A stretch of DNA of 64,000 nucleotides, taken from the NCBI RefSeq assembly GCF_021233055.1, contig NZ_CP089538.1, positions 539,501-603,500 on the forward strand, given 5' to 3'. The stretch is from Spirosoma oryzicola (GTDB lineage Bacteria > Bacteroidota > Bacteroidia > Cytophagales > Spirosomataceae). The notes under the pieces are model-generated. The model did not search any database. It worked only from the letters and a program-made list of their open reading frames with translations, and had not been told where the DNA came from. A program made the translations under genes and the position numbers. Numbering within the stretch: the stretch's first letter is position 1; each line of letters opens with the position of its first letter. This document shows positions 26,882-34,241 of this stretch, piece after piece.

Positions 26882-26977
26882 GTAGCTGATGGGCAACCAG
26901 GCGACGTTATTTCTCATCTCATAGGTTAGGTTAAGATAACCCTGCTAACATATTGAATAGCAGGGTTATTTGTTTTT
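26882..26977 (+). ncRNA. Candidate small RNA of about 95 nt
   Basis: The 427-base gap between the minus-strand unknown and the TIR gene holds no ORF I can support. It contains a match to the Bacteroidota -7 box (TTACCTTTG, TAnnTTTG at 26870-26877) and, about 60 bases on, a textbook terminator. The implied transcript would be about 95 nt. No clear -33 TTG is found at the usual distance, and I recognise no RNA family. Confidence 0.35.
26936..26977 (+). terminator. Rho-independent terminator upstream of the TIR gene
   Basis: ATAACCCTGCT (26936-26946) pairs with AGCAGGGTTAT (26959-26969) around a 12-base loop, followed by TTGTTTTT. No plus-strand ORF precedes it, which is why a small RNA is suspected. 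Confidence 0.85.
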
Positions 26978-27118
26978 ATTGCTGAAACAATACTGGAACA
27001 TTATTCCTTCTGCTCTAAAATTCAGTATATATACTCCCTGAGTCGTAATACTCTTAAGTAGGTAAAAAGACAACTTAAGAATTCTATTTTTGTGAATAAG
27101 ACTAAACAAATAGAAGAG

Positions 27119-28171
27119 ATGTTTAGAGACGTATTTATAAGCCACGCTAGGGAAGATTCAGAAATTGCAGAACAAATATATGATTACTTGGAATCAGAGG
27201 GGTATAGTCCATGGCTTGATAAACGTAAATTAAGACCTGGAGCGAACTGGGATTATGAAATCAGACAAGCATTGAAGAGAAGCGATTTTGTTATAGTGTT
27301 GCTGTCTTCTATCTCAGTGAGTAAAAGGGGGTATGTTCAAAGAGAGTTCAAACTAGCTTTGGAGTACGCAGAAACCAAACTAGAGGATGATTATTACATA
27401 CTACCAATCCTTATAGATGAATGTGCAGTGCCAGAAGGACTGTCTAAGTATCAATGGATAGAAATCAATAAAGAGAATTTCATGGCTGATGTTCTAGAAT
27501 CTCTTAACATTCAACGTGACAGATACATAAAATCTCTGCCGCAGGGAAGTATAGAATTGAATCAATATACGAAAATATCAATTCCTCTTAACAGAGATAT
27601 AGGTGGTAAACTGAAATATCATTGTGAAATACCACAGTTTTACCCTAATCGCTTTTTTGACTCACAATACGTTAACACAGTAATACAGCATGATACTTTA
27701 GAGATAATAAATGACTACAGGGGTTGGATAGGTGACATTGAAGTTGACGATCATTTAAAAAGGTTTAGCGAACTTGACATGGAAATAAATTTTTCGATTT
27801 ATGAATTGTCTGAAGAAATGCTAAGTATTAAAATTATTATTAACTCATTTCTCGGAGGAGCGCATCCAAACACTCAGACACACAACATCAACATAGCCTT
27901 CAAGCCTGATAGGAAAGTTTACTTAAATGACGTAGTGGTGTATAAAAATTTAACAACGTTTGTTAAGAGTATGATTTCTAGGTTTGGAGACAAGGAGCAA
28001 AGGGAAAATTTACCTCATTATGCAAAATATATAAAGAACACAGATTTTACGATTGATGATAAAAATCTGTATTTGGATTTTACTAACCACTCCCCTAGAG
28101 TTATTTTGAGTTTAGCTAATTTAGATATTCCACTCCATAAAATAGAACTTAAAGTTCATGAGGACTTATAA
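27119..28171 (+). CDS. TIR domain protein with C-terminal DUF3298-like domain
   Basis: 350 aa from ATG 27119. An in-frame GTG at 27092 is possible, but a -7-like TATTTTTG (27085-27092) covers it. The N-terminal 130 residues are a bacterial TIR domain: FRDVFISHAREDSEIAEQI, SPWLDKRKLRPGANW, FVIVLLSS, and SKRGYVQREFKLALE, whose Glu (E76 from this start) is at the position of the NADase catalytic residue. Residues about 150-340 resemble DUF3298/RsiV-type domains (FLGGAHPNTQTHNINIAFK). TIR effectors of anti-phage systems often hydrolyse NAD+. The gene is AT-rich, sits between host genes and the prophage, and has no partner adjacent on its strand. Confidence 0.82.
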   Translation: MFRDVFISHAREDSEIAEQIYDYLESEGYSPWLDKRKLRPGANWDYEIRQALKRSDFVIVLLSSISVSKRGYVQREFKLALEYAETKLEDDYYILPILIDECAVPEGLSKYQWIEINKENFMADVLESLNIQRDRYIKSLPQGSIELNQYTKISIPLNRDIGGKLKYHCEIPQFYPNRFFDSQYVNTVIQHDTLEIINDYRGWIGDIEVDDHLKRFSELDMEINFSIYELSEEMLSIKIIINSFLGGAHPNTQTHNINIAFKPDRKVYLNDVVVYKNLTTFVKSMISRFGDKEQRENLPHYAKYIKNTDFTIDDKNLYLDFTNHSPRVILSLANLDIPLHKIELKVHEDL

Positions 28172-28336
28172 TTTGTTTAGATAATGATTGGTATATAGTA
28201 CTAATGTTAGGACGAAACCCGGCTTGATTGATATGTTGACTTGATTAACGGTTTTTTGTGTACCTCCCGAATGTTGGGAGGTATTCGCTAGTAGCTTTCT
28301 GACTAGCCAGCAGTTGTCTGGTTTGCGTTCATTGTC

Positions 28337-28603
28337 TTACGCTTGATAGAGTAGAGGTTGGACAGGGTGGTAAAACGTTTCTGGGACTGGGGTTTCGACA
28401 ACTGTAGGCGATAGCGGCAGCATACGTTCTTTCGAGTGGCCCCGGCTTAGAACCTGATCTTTGCGCAGGTCGATGCTCAGCAGTTCCCGGACGCGAGGCT
28501 CGAAATAGGTGACTTTGTAGTACTCGTCCGTCAGGCCGACAATGCGCCCGGTGTAAATGGCTTTGCAATCGCCCAGGTCAAAAGAGAATGTTACTGTAAA
28601 CAT
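28337..28603 (-). CDS. Small phage protein, unknown
   Basis: 88 aa. No family recognised. It is beta-rich at the start (MFTVTFSFDLGDCKAIYTGRIVGLTDEYYKVTYFEP), perhaps an SH3-like barrel, with a Pro-rich tail. It has its own upstream copy of the phage palindrome (divergent, 28632-28647) and an mRNA leader (ACAGATTAACATT before the ATG) almost identical to that of the AAA ATPase gene at 31131. These two facts support it as a real gene of the same regulon. Confidence 0.6.
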   Translation of the reverse strand: MFTVTFSFDLGDCKAIYTGRIVGLTDEYYKVTYFEPRVRELLSIDLRKDQVLSRGHSKERMLPLSPTVVETPVPETFYHPVQPLLYQA

Positions 28604-28631
28604 AATGTTAATCTGTTAGAAAGTGAAAAAG

Positions 28632-28647
28632 GTAATGTTAATATGAT
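28632..28647 (-). promoter_or_regulatory. Phage palindromic operator/promoter element, site A (divergent)
   Basis: GTAATGTTAATATGAT, three mismatches to GTAATATTAATATTAC. Read on the minus strand it runs into TACCTTTT, a near match to the -7 box, before the 88-aa gene. Confidence 0.55.
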
Positions 28648-28686
28648 ACTGCCGGGCGAAGTGATACCCGTCAGGAGGGGAGGGGG

Positions 28687-29463
28687 TTACTTGTTTTCAA
28701 GTAGGTATTCCAAGCCTATTACTTTCATGTAATCTTCGAATTGAACGTTCACCCGTTCGGAATAGGCATTGAAATAGAGCGATGGGAACGTAATAAGGTT
28801 TTCGAATTGCAAAACCTCCAGATCGGCTATATCACAACAGTACAAATCAGATGTTAAAAACCGTTTGTAGTGGTTGTTGATAAACGGGCAAACGACGCGG
28901 GTAAAAAATTCATTGTTTAGAATTGTCCCGGCGAATACAGCCATATTAATCGGCTCGTGGTATTCTTTGATTGGGGTTTTAAACACAATCCGCCGTCTTT
29001 CACCCTTGTGAATGCCGTCGAAACTAGCAGTTATACGGCAGCGTAATCCTTTAGCTTCCAGAATGTCAATCGCCTGCAAAACGTTTTTGTAGTAGTGGAA
29101 AACCCGGCTGTCTGGTGTGCTGCAAGGTCTGCCCATGCGAATATTTACATCAATGAACTGGGCTTGTTCGTATTGACCCTCGAAACTGAACATGCATTCA
29201 GGTTCGCCACTCAGAAACTGGCCAACGTCTACAAAGTCGCCAGCAAGTTCGTAGCTGGGCAGTAGCTGATCGGGCAGTACTAGTTTAGCCTCTTTACGAA
29301 TGGCGAGAAAGCGTTCCAGTGTGTAGTCGTCGCCAATTAGAGCGAGGTCTGCCAGTGATTGAACGCAGAGCGAACGTTCAGTAAGTTGAGTAAGGGTTAG
29401 TTCGCCAAGATCGTCAACAGTTGCTTTGTTGAGGGCGCGAATTATTGAGGTGACGGTTGCCAT
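28687..29463 (-). CDS. Phage protein of unknown function, paired with AAA ATPase
   Basis: 258 aa, soluble. Visible features are a helical N-terminus, the segment AGDFVDVGQFLSGEPECM near residues 73-90, and a mixed alpha/beta remainder. The GEPEC stretch recalls phage/plasmid proteins labelled DUF7192 that occur beside CobS-type AAA ATPases, but this is from memory and low confidence. A perfect palindromic element with TACCTTTG (-7) lies 34-49 bases upstream of the start. The neighbouring AAA gene ends at its own terminator, so the two are separate transcripts in one regulon. Confidence 0.65.
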   Translation of the reverse strand: MATVTSIIRALNKATVDDLGELTLTQLTERSLCVQSLADLALIGDDYTLERFLAIRKEAKLVLPDQLLPSYELAGDFVDVGQFLSGEPECMFSFEGQYEQAQFIDVNIRMGRPCSTPDSRVFHYYKNVLQAIDILEAKGLRCRITASFDGIHKGERRRIVFKTPIKEYHEPINMAVFAGTILNNEFFTRVVCPFINNHYKRFLTSDLYCCDIADLEVLQFENLITFPSLYFNAYSERVNVQFEDYMKVIGLEYLLENK

Positions 29464-29501
29464 AATTACGAATTGTCTGGTCTGTTAGAGTAAGAGCAAA
29501 G

Positions 29502-29517
29502 GTAATATTAATATTAC
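29502..29517 (-). promoter_or_regulatory. Phage palindromic operator/promoter element, site B (perfect)
   Basis: GTAATATTAATATTAC exactly. On the minus strand its last bases form TACCTTTG (29504-29497), a perfect TAnnTTTG -7 box for the 258-aa gene. Confidence 0.75.
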
Positions 29518-29539
29518 CTTTGTCAAGGGCAAATCATAG

Positions 29540-29568
29540 AAAACCCGGACAGTTTTTTCTGTCCGGGC
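29540..29568 (-). terminator. Terminator of the AAA ATPase gene
   Basis: On the minus strand CCCGGACAG and CTGTCCGGG (29544-29567) pair around AAAAAA and are followed by TTTTCT. It lies ten bases past the AAA gene stop. Confidence 0.85.
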
Positions 29569-29577
29569 TGGACTTGA

Positions 29578-31131
29578 CTAGTAGAACCGGGTATAAACCT
29601 TTTTTACGCGTTCGGTTAATATCGGGTTCATTCCTTTGATTACCCGCGTTTGCATCGCGTATGCTGGGGATTTGCCAGCGGCCAGCAACTTACCGCCTTG
29701 AATGGATGCGCGGGGGCTAATAACAATGCGTTCGTTTACAAACTCTTTCCGAACGGCTTGGACGAACTGGCAGAACTTTTTGTCTGGGGCAAGCGACATT
29801 TCCAGTTTCTCATCATAACCGAACTCAATAACAGAAAAGCGGTCGAGGGTTGCGTCGTCCAGCTGGCTACGTCCTACGTACTGGCGGGTTGCGCCGGTCC
29901 CGAACGTATTAGCGCAGGCAATCAGAACAAAATCTTCGTGCTTGCGGATCATGCCGTCAGCAAAGGCGCAGTAATTATTGGCTAGTGCGCTGTTGAGGAC
30001 TGCGATAACGTTAGGATTACCGGCGTCTATTTCGTCAAGAACAAAAACCCCGCCCTTTTCGTACGCTACCCGGAACTCAGTACTGACAAAGTTACCGTTC
30101 GCGTCCATGTAGCCGAGTAGTTCAGACTTCGACGTTTGCGAGCAAACCGATTTGCAGTAGAAATCTAGCTGTAACGCTTGGGCAACGTTTTCGCAGACGG
30201 TTGTTTTGCCCGAACCTGCTGGGCCTACTAGCATAACGTGATCCCGTACGGCAACGTGGCTCAAAATATCTTCGAAACGCTCATGCACCAGACCCTCAAC
30301 TTTTACGGCGGCTTTATCATTTACTTTTACCTGTATCGTAGTAACGCCTGATTTCGTCGCCATAGATAGTTCTTCCAGTAGCTCGTTAAGCTCGAAAAGG
30401 CTTTGCTTAAACGGCATTGTCTCGTTTGCTACCGCTACCCGGACTTGTTCGGCTATCGCTTCGGCGTCTGCTGGCTGAGCTGTTGTTGTCGTCTTTGGCT
30501 TTATACCGGCAAGCAGCTGGGCAAGTTGACGCGCGGTTTCTTCTATGTTGTCTGAATCAGAAACCTGTGAAATGTCCTCAACAATTACCGGCGCAGATTC
30601 AGGGGCTACTACTGTTTCAGTCTTTACTACTGCTGGCGCTGGTTCAGCTTTCTTTTCAACCGTTGGCGCAGTTGTGTTTTCTGCTTTCGCTGGACGAGGG
30701 TTTGCGATAACCCACTTAGTCATGGCAGCGTCAAATTCTTCCTCGCTCGTAAAATCCATACGGCGCGGTGCTTTCGTTGGCTTAACTTCTGCAACTGCTG
30801 GCTCAGGCTGTACGTCTGCTTCTGCTGTTTCGGCTACTATTGTTTCAGCTGCTGGCTCAGACGGTACGACTGGAACCTGTACGTTTGTCGATTTAACTGT
30901 AACCTTAGAGGCTACTGATTTCTTTGCTGGAGCTTCTTCGTTCGTTATTCCGTCGTTCAGTGCTTTGTAAGCATTCGAGATAGAACGACGTCCGCCTTTA
31001 GCATCAATAGGAACTTCTAGGAACTTGGCTAAATCCATCCACTGCCCTTCGAACTCATGTAAACCTACTGCCTTTGCGTATTCTGCTACTGTGTTAAACT
31101 GACGAGCGTTAATGATGTAAGCGGTTTTCAT
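29578..31131 (-). CDS. AAA ATPase, MoxR/CobS-like, with long N-terminal linker (phage)
   Basis: 517 aa from ATG 31131 (MKTAYIINARQF). Residues 1 to about 65 form a small helical domain. About 65-230 is Ala/Glu/Pro-rich and probably disordered. The C-terminal AAA+ module has Walker A GPAGSGKT (303-310), Walker B VFVLDEID, sensor 1 ACANTFG, and RFSVIEFGYD, which is most like CobS/MoxR ATPases that remodel proteins together with von Willebrand A partners. No VWA partner is in the window. It is expressed from a near-perfect palindromic element (31204-31219), so it belongs to the phage regulon; the role may be in virion or replication protein remodelling. Confidence 0.8.
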   Translation of the reverse strand: MKTAYIINARQFNTVAEYAKAVGLHEFEGQWMDLAKFLEVPIDAKGGRRSISNAYKALNDGITNEEAPAKKSVASKVTVKSTNVQVPVVPSEPAAETIVAETAEADVQPEPAVAEVKPTKAPRRMDFTSEEEFDAAMTKWVIANPRPAKAENTTAPTVEKKAEPAPAVVKTETVVAPESAPVIVEDISQVSDSDNIEETARQLAQLLAGIKPKTTTTAQPADAEAIAEQVRVAVANETMPFKQSLFELNELLEELSMATKSGVTTIQVKVNDKAAVKVEGLVHERFEDILSHVAVRDHVMLVGPAGSGKTTVCENVAQALQLDFYCKSVCSQTSKSELLGYMDANGNFVSTEFRVAYEKGGVFVLDEIDAGNPNVIAVLNSALANNYCAFADGMIRKHEDFVLIACANTFGTGATRQYVGRSQLDDATLDRFSVIEFGYDEKLEMSLAPDKKFCQFVQAVRKEFVNERIVISPRASIQGGKLLAAGKSPAYAMQTRVIKGMNPILTERVKKVYTRFY

Positions 31132-31203
31132 AGTGTTAATCTGTATAAGGTGAAAGTATGTCAGCAATTCAGCGGTTTGTTTCTCTGTTTACTCGTTGTA
31201 AAG

Positions 31204-31219
31204 GTAATACTAATATTAC
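31204..31219 (-). promoter_or_regulatory. Phage palindromic operator/promoter element, site C
   Basis: GTAATACTAATATTAC, one mismatch. On the minus strand it runs into TACCTTTA (-7-like). It serves the AAA ATPase gene. Confidence 0.65.
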
Positions 31220-31390
31220 TATCATGTCAAGGGTATTCATGGGATTCCCACCGAAAAATGCGGGATAATTCGCCACCCGTTCAGCCTCAGCAGGGTTATA
31301 ATCAGGGATATTTTTACGGGTATTAAATCTTTTCTGCTGCCTTTATTCATCTATAGTCAAACTTTCTCCCCTCCCCCCTCTACTTTTTAT

Positions 31391-31406
31391 GTAATATTAA
31401 TACTAC
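31391..31406 (+). promoter_or_regulatory. Phage palindromic operator/promoter element, site D
   Basis: GTAATATTAATACTAC, one mismatch, overlapping TACTTTCG (-7-like, 31404-31411), 26 bases before the ParB-like gene. With site C it makes a divergent control region of about 300 bases; nothing else was recognised there. Confidence 0.65.
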
Positions 31407-31432
31407 TTTCGCCTTGGTCATTAACGTACACA

Positions 31433-32050
31433 ATGGAACTACAGATTAGCCCCGTTCTTTCGGGTCTGCCGCGAGTCAATTCTAACGACTTGGAGGACTT
31501 GCAGGGCAACCTCAAAGACTTGACCGAAAAGAACTACAAACGGCTCAAGAACTCATTAGAAACCGAAGGCTTCATTTTTCCCCTGTTTGTCTGGGAGGAC
31601 CCGAATACCGGGGAAAAGTATTCGTTTGACGGTCATCAACGCTTACGGCTCATTCAGCGCGAAATTCCAGGGGGAATAATGTTGCCTTACGTTCGCGTTG
31701 AAGCCAGCGACCGGGAGGACGCCAAGAAAAAGCTACTGCTGTTTAACTCGAATTACGGGGAAGTCACAAAGGACGGTTGGGATGAATTTATAGCGGAGTT
31801 CTCCGATACGTCATTCGTGAGCAACATGACCACGTTCAGCGGCTTTCTGGATGAGAACTGGAATGTAAGCACCGATGACGACGACGCGAGCAAGGTAGAC
31901 GACGCCAGTTCGAACACAGATTCGGGTGTTGCTGATGCTGATACGCCAACGTACCGGGTCGAGGCCGTTTGTGTATCTGAACGGGAGCAGGAACAATTAT
32001 TCAATGAACTAACCGAACGCGGATTCCCATGCAAAGTTCTATCTCTATAA
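31433..32050 (+). CDS. ParB-like N-terminal domain protein (phage)
   Basis: 205 aa. Residues 10-125 match the ParB/Spo0J/Srx N-terminal fold as found in phage proteins: a helix KNYKRLKNSLETEGFIFPLFVWE, then KYSFDGHQRLRLIQ (the GHQR nucleotide-binding/nuclease motif). No ParB DNA-binding helix-turn-helix follows; instead there is an acidic linker (DDDDASKVDDASSNTDSG) and a short C-terminal strand-helix (YRVEAVCVSEREQEQLFNELTERGF). Such phage proteins occur near terminase genes and may act in DNA processing or modification. It is not a plasmid partition protein on this evidence. Confidence 0.75.
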   Translation: MELQISPVLSGLPRVNSNDLEDLQGNLKDLTEKNYKRLKNSLETEGFIFPLFVWEDPNTGEKYSFDGHQRLRLIQREIPGGIMLPYVRVEASDREDAKKKLLLFNSNYGEVTKDGWDEFIAEFSDTSFVSNMTTFSGFLDENWNVSTDDDDASKVDDASSNTDSGVADADTPTYRVEAVCVSEREQEQLFNELTERGFPCKVLSL

Positions 32051-32119
32051 GTTACTTATTCACAAGAAATATTGAGTAGTAACTTAAAAAGCTTTCGATA
32101 TACTACGCCTACAAATGGA

Positions 32120-32866
32120 CTAATTACCAATACTATTGCTAGCTGAATGTGAGTTTATTGTAACTGCATCTAAAAACCGTTTGCCCGAACTGGTTAAATA
32201 TATAATTGTCACATTATTCTGCTTTTCATAGATCTCATCAGTTGGAGCTAATACTTCGGCTAAACCAGAATCTAGAAGAATATTGCAAGAGTAACTCCAT
32301 TTGTGTAGGATTTTATCACGGCATTTCAGGAGGAAATAATCAAAACCATCACGAGGTGAACCAAAATAAACGCTGAAGCCCTCACCTAGGTTATCTACAG
32401 TATTTAGTTGCATTAGCAAATCAGCTTCATCTGCACTAAGAGTTGATAAAATATTCACATAGCGGGGATGAAAATTTGAGTCAGTTATTTGATTTGCTAT
32501 AATATTCTCCCACATCTCGTGCAAGATTGGATTTGTCTCCTTCGAAGCTTCTTCAAAGGAAGTAATAAAGCTTTTTGTATGCTTCGGAATCAATATATTA
32601 CCACTCCGCTTGGCCTTTTCGACTGCATTTTGAATAGTAAAAGCAGCTAGTGCTTTTTCTACTTCAACCATATTGTCAAATTTCTGTCTTATATATCTTC
32701 CAATGCCGCTCGTCGTTTCTGTTATCGGAGCAACTATTTTACTAAATGTATCAATTAGGCCTCTGCTAGCCTCTATGTATACTTCTTTGGGAATCGCCTC
32801 CGCGGTTTTCCCTAAACCTACTATGTCAAAACCTGAATCAGCTTTATCAGAACTCTTATCTTTCAT
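32120..32866 (-). CDS. Abi-alpha-like protein (DUF4393), candidate phage-defence cargo
   Basis: 248 aa, mostly helical. About residues 60-190 resemble the DUF4393/Abi-alpha family: IVAPITETTSGIGRYI, then ILHEMWENIIANQI, FHPRYVNILSTLSADEADLLMQL. Abi-alpha is named from an abortive-infection protein family; the mechanism is unknown. The gene is AT-rich, transcribed against the flanking phage genes, and has no palindromic phage element of its own, which fits a moron with independent control. Family assignment is by motif pattern only. Confidence 0.65.
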   Translation of the reverse strand: MKDKSSDKADSGFDIVGLGKTAEAIPKEVYIEASRGLIDTFSKIVAPITETTSGIGRYIRQKFDNMVEVEKALAAFTIQNAVEKAKRSGNILIPKHTKSFITSFEEASKETNPILHEMWENIIANQITDSNFHPRYVNILSTLSADEADLLMQLNTVDNLGEGFSVYFGSPRDGFDYFLLKCRDKILHKWSYSCNILLDSGLAEVLAPTDEIYEKQNNVTIIYLTSSGKRFLDAVTINSHSASNSIGN

Positions 32867-33105
32867 GTGGATTGGAATATATAATTATATACATCAAGTT
32901 ACTTCCATCAATTATAAAATGCACTTGCAGTAGTTGTCCAAAAACTGTAATTGCTTTTTTGTATCCTATCTGCAACTTAGTTGATAGCTATTAACTTAAA
33001 AAGATCTATACATGAAGCAAATAACAAGTTGATTACAACATGTCCAAACAACTCTTATCAAAATAATAGGGCGACAGATAAAACTCTATCAGACGATGCA
33101 TTTTA

Positions 33106-33121
33106 GTAATATTAATATTAC
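33106..33121 (+). promoter_or_regulatory. Phage palindromic operator/promoter element, site E (perfect)
   Basis: GTAATATTAATATTAC exactly, overlapping TACTATTG (33119-33126). The ATG of the ATPase gene is only nine bases after the palindrome, so the transcript may be leaderless. Confidence 0.72.
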
Positions 33122-33130
33122 TATTGTGTT

Positions 33131-33856
33131 ATGATTACATTTAATATTGTAAGGAAGTCAAAGCCCCCGAAATCGTTCCGGGTTGCGTCTGTTATGGGTA
33201 CGTTTGATTTGCAGTCAGACACAATTGAGGAGCGATTCACGGGCTATGTTGACCCGCCCGAAAACTGGCAGGTAGGGCTGATTGTCGGTGCATCGGGTAC
33301 GGGTAAGACAACGATAGCCAAACACCTGTTCCCTGATTCGTACATAACCAACTTTGCCTACAACAAGCCGAGTATACTGGACGATATGCCTGCCGGTTGT
33401 ACTTGCAGCGATATTACCAGTATGTTCAATGCTGTTGGCTTTAGTTCGCCTCCTTCGTGGCTCAAGCCGTACGACGTACTGAGTAACGGGGAAAAGATGC
33501 GGGTTGACCTGGCTAACGCATTGCTACGCGATGAGCAGCTAATCGTATTCGATGAGTTCACCAGCGTAGTAGACCGCACCGTCGCTCAGATTGGCAGCTA
33601 TGCCGTTCAGAAGGCGATCCGACGCAGCACAAAGCAATTCATTGCCGTTACCTGTCATTACGACGTGGAGCAATACCTGAAACCCGATTGGGTGTTCGAC
33701 ACCAACACAATGACGTTTAGAGTACAGGAGGTTACTGAGCCGGGAAAGCCGGAGCCGGGAACGCCCCCGGCCTCTTCAATATCGACATATATGCTAGTGA
33801 AGGGCCATTACGTAAACGTGAGCTATGGAAGGCTTTTAGCAAGCATCACTATCTAG
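33131..33856 (+). CDS. ABC-type ATPase domain (5' half of a split ATPase-acetyltransferase gene)
   Basis: 241 aa as read. Residues 45-200 are an ABC ATPase: Walker A GASGTGKTT, signature LSNGEKMR, Walker B LIVFDEFTS, switch histidine TCHYD. The family is like COG2401, an ABC-type ATPase normally fused to a GNAT acetyltransferase. Here the reading frame leaves the family pattern at a run of five C (33764-33768), and the last 30 residues look non-coding. The GNAT part continues in the -1 frame. With six C the ORF would read through to 34233. So this is either a frameshifted gene, a recoding site, or a base-call error. Confidence 0.8.
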   Translation: MITFNIVRKSKPPKSFRVASVMGTFDLQSDTIEERFTGYVDPPENWQVGLIVGASGTGKTTIAKHLFPDSYITNFAYNKPSILDDMPAGCTCSDITSMFNAVGFSSPPSWLKPYDVLSNGEKMRVDLANALLRDEQLIVFDEFTSVVDRTVAQIGSYAVQKAIRRSTKQFIAVTCHYDVEQYLKPDWVFDTNTMTFRVQEVTEPGKPEPGTPPASSISTYMLVKGHYVNVSYGRLLASITI

Positions 33857-34233
33857 CCCATACGTTCAATGCCTCAGCGTGGGTGTACGTCGCTACCGTG
33901 AACGGTCAGTTAGCTGGCTTTCTGGCGGTGCTGAACTTCCCGCACCCGAAAGTAAAGAACGCTATTCGTTTGCATCGAACGGTTGTCTTACCTGCCTTTC
34001 AGGGTATCGGGCTGGGCAATGTACTTACGTCGCACGTTGTCAAAATGTACCATCGCAACGGTACAAAGATATTCACGACAACAACGCACCCGGCCCGAAT
34101 CAAGCAGCTGAGCAAATCCCCGGACTGGACGTGTACGCACAAAGGCCGGGTAAGTCCAGCGGGCAAGAACGGCACAATGAAAAGACATTCTGAAAGCAGA
34201 ATCACAACGTCATGGCGTTACGCGCCTAAATAG
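33769..34233 (+). CDS. GNAT acetyltransferase domain (3' half of the split gene, -1 frame)
   Basis: In the frame of GTG 33883, the open region reaches back to about 33739. From 33769 it encodes GLFNIDIYASEGPLRKRELW, then KHHYLAHTFNASAWVYVATV, NGQLAGFLAVLNFPHP, IRLHRTVVLPAFQGIGLGN (the acetyl-CoA pyrophosphate loop, QxxGxG/A type), and a basic C-terminus. The W..F..HHYL start is the normal beginning of the GNAT part in ATPase-fused proteins, and it lies upstream of any start codon in this frame. That shows the half was once, or still is, made as a fusion. The phage Mu Mom DNA-modifying enzyme is another GNAT-fold candidate relative. It may be inactive if no frameshifting occurs. Confidence 0.7.
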   Translation, partial: GLFNIDIYASEGPLRKRELWKAFSKHHYLAHTFNASAWVYVATVNGQLAGFLAVLNFPHPKVKNAIRLHRTVVLPAFQGIGLGNVLTSHVVKMYHRNGTKIFTTTTHPARIKQLSKSPDWTCTHKGRVSPAGKNGTMKRHSESRITTSWRYAPK

Positions 34234-34241
34234 CACAAACT

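Noticed and set aside
28261..28283. TACCTCCC...GGGAGGTA hairpin after the TIR gene
   Set aside because: No T run on either strand in the right place; the eight-base stem alone does not support a terminator or attachment site call.
26665..28336. Prophage attachment site or tRNA at the left border
   Set aside because: No tRNA and no second att copy can be seen within the window; the exact border remains unknown.
31433..32050. Plasmid partition ParB
   Set aside because: It lacks the HTH and C-terminal dimerisation regions, no ParA is near, and phage ParB-like proteins fit better.
33764..33768. C run as a true -1 programmed frameshift site
   Set aside because: The in-frame heptamer is G CCC CCG, not an X XXY YYZ slippery site; a one-base loss is the simpler explanation, though recoding is not excluded.
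33879..34193. 104-aa ORF overlapping the GNAT half
   Set aside because: It is in a third frame, low-complexity and Gln/Pro/Lys-rich, while the GNAT frame has clear family motifs.
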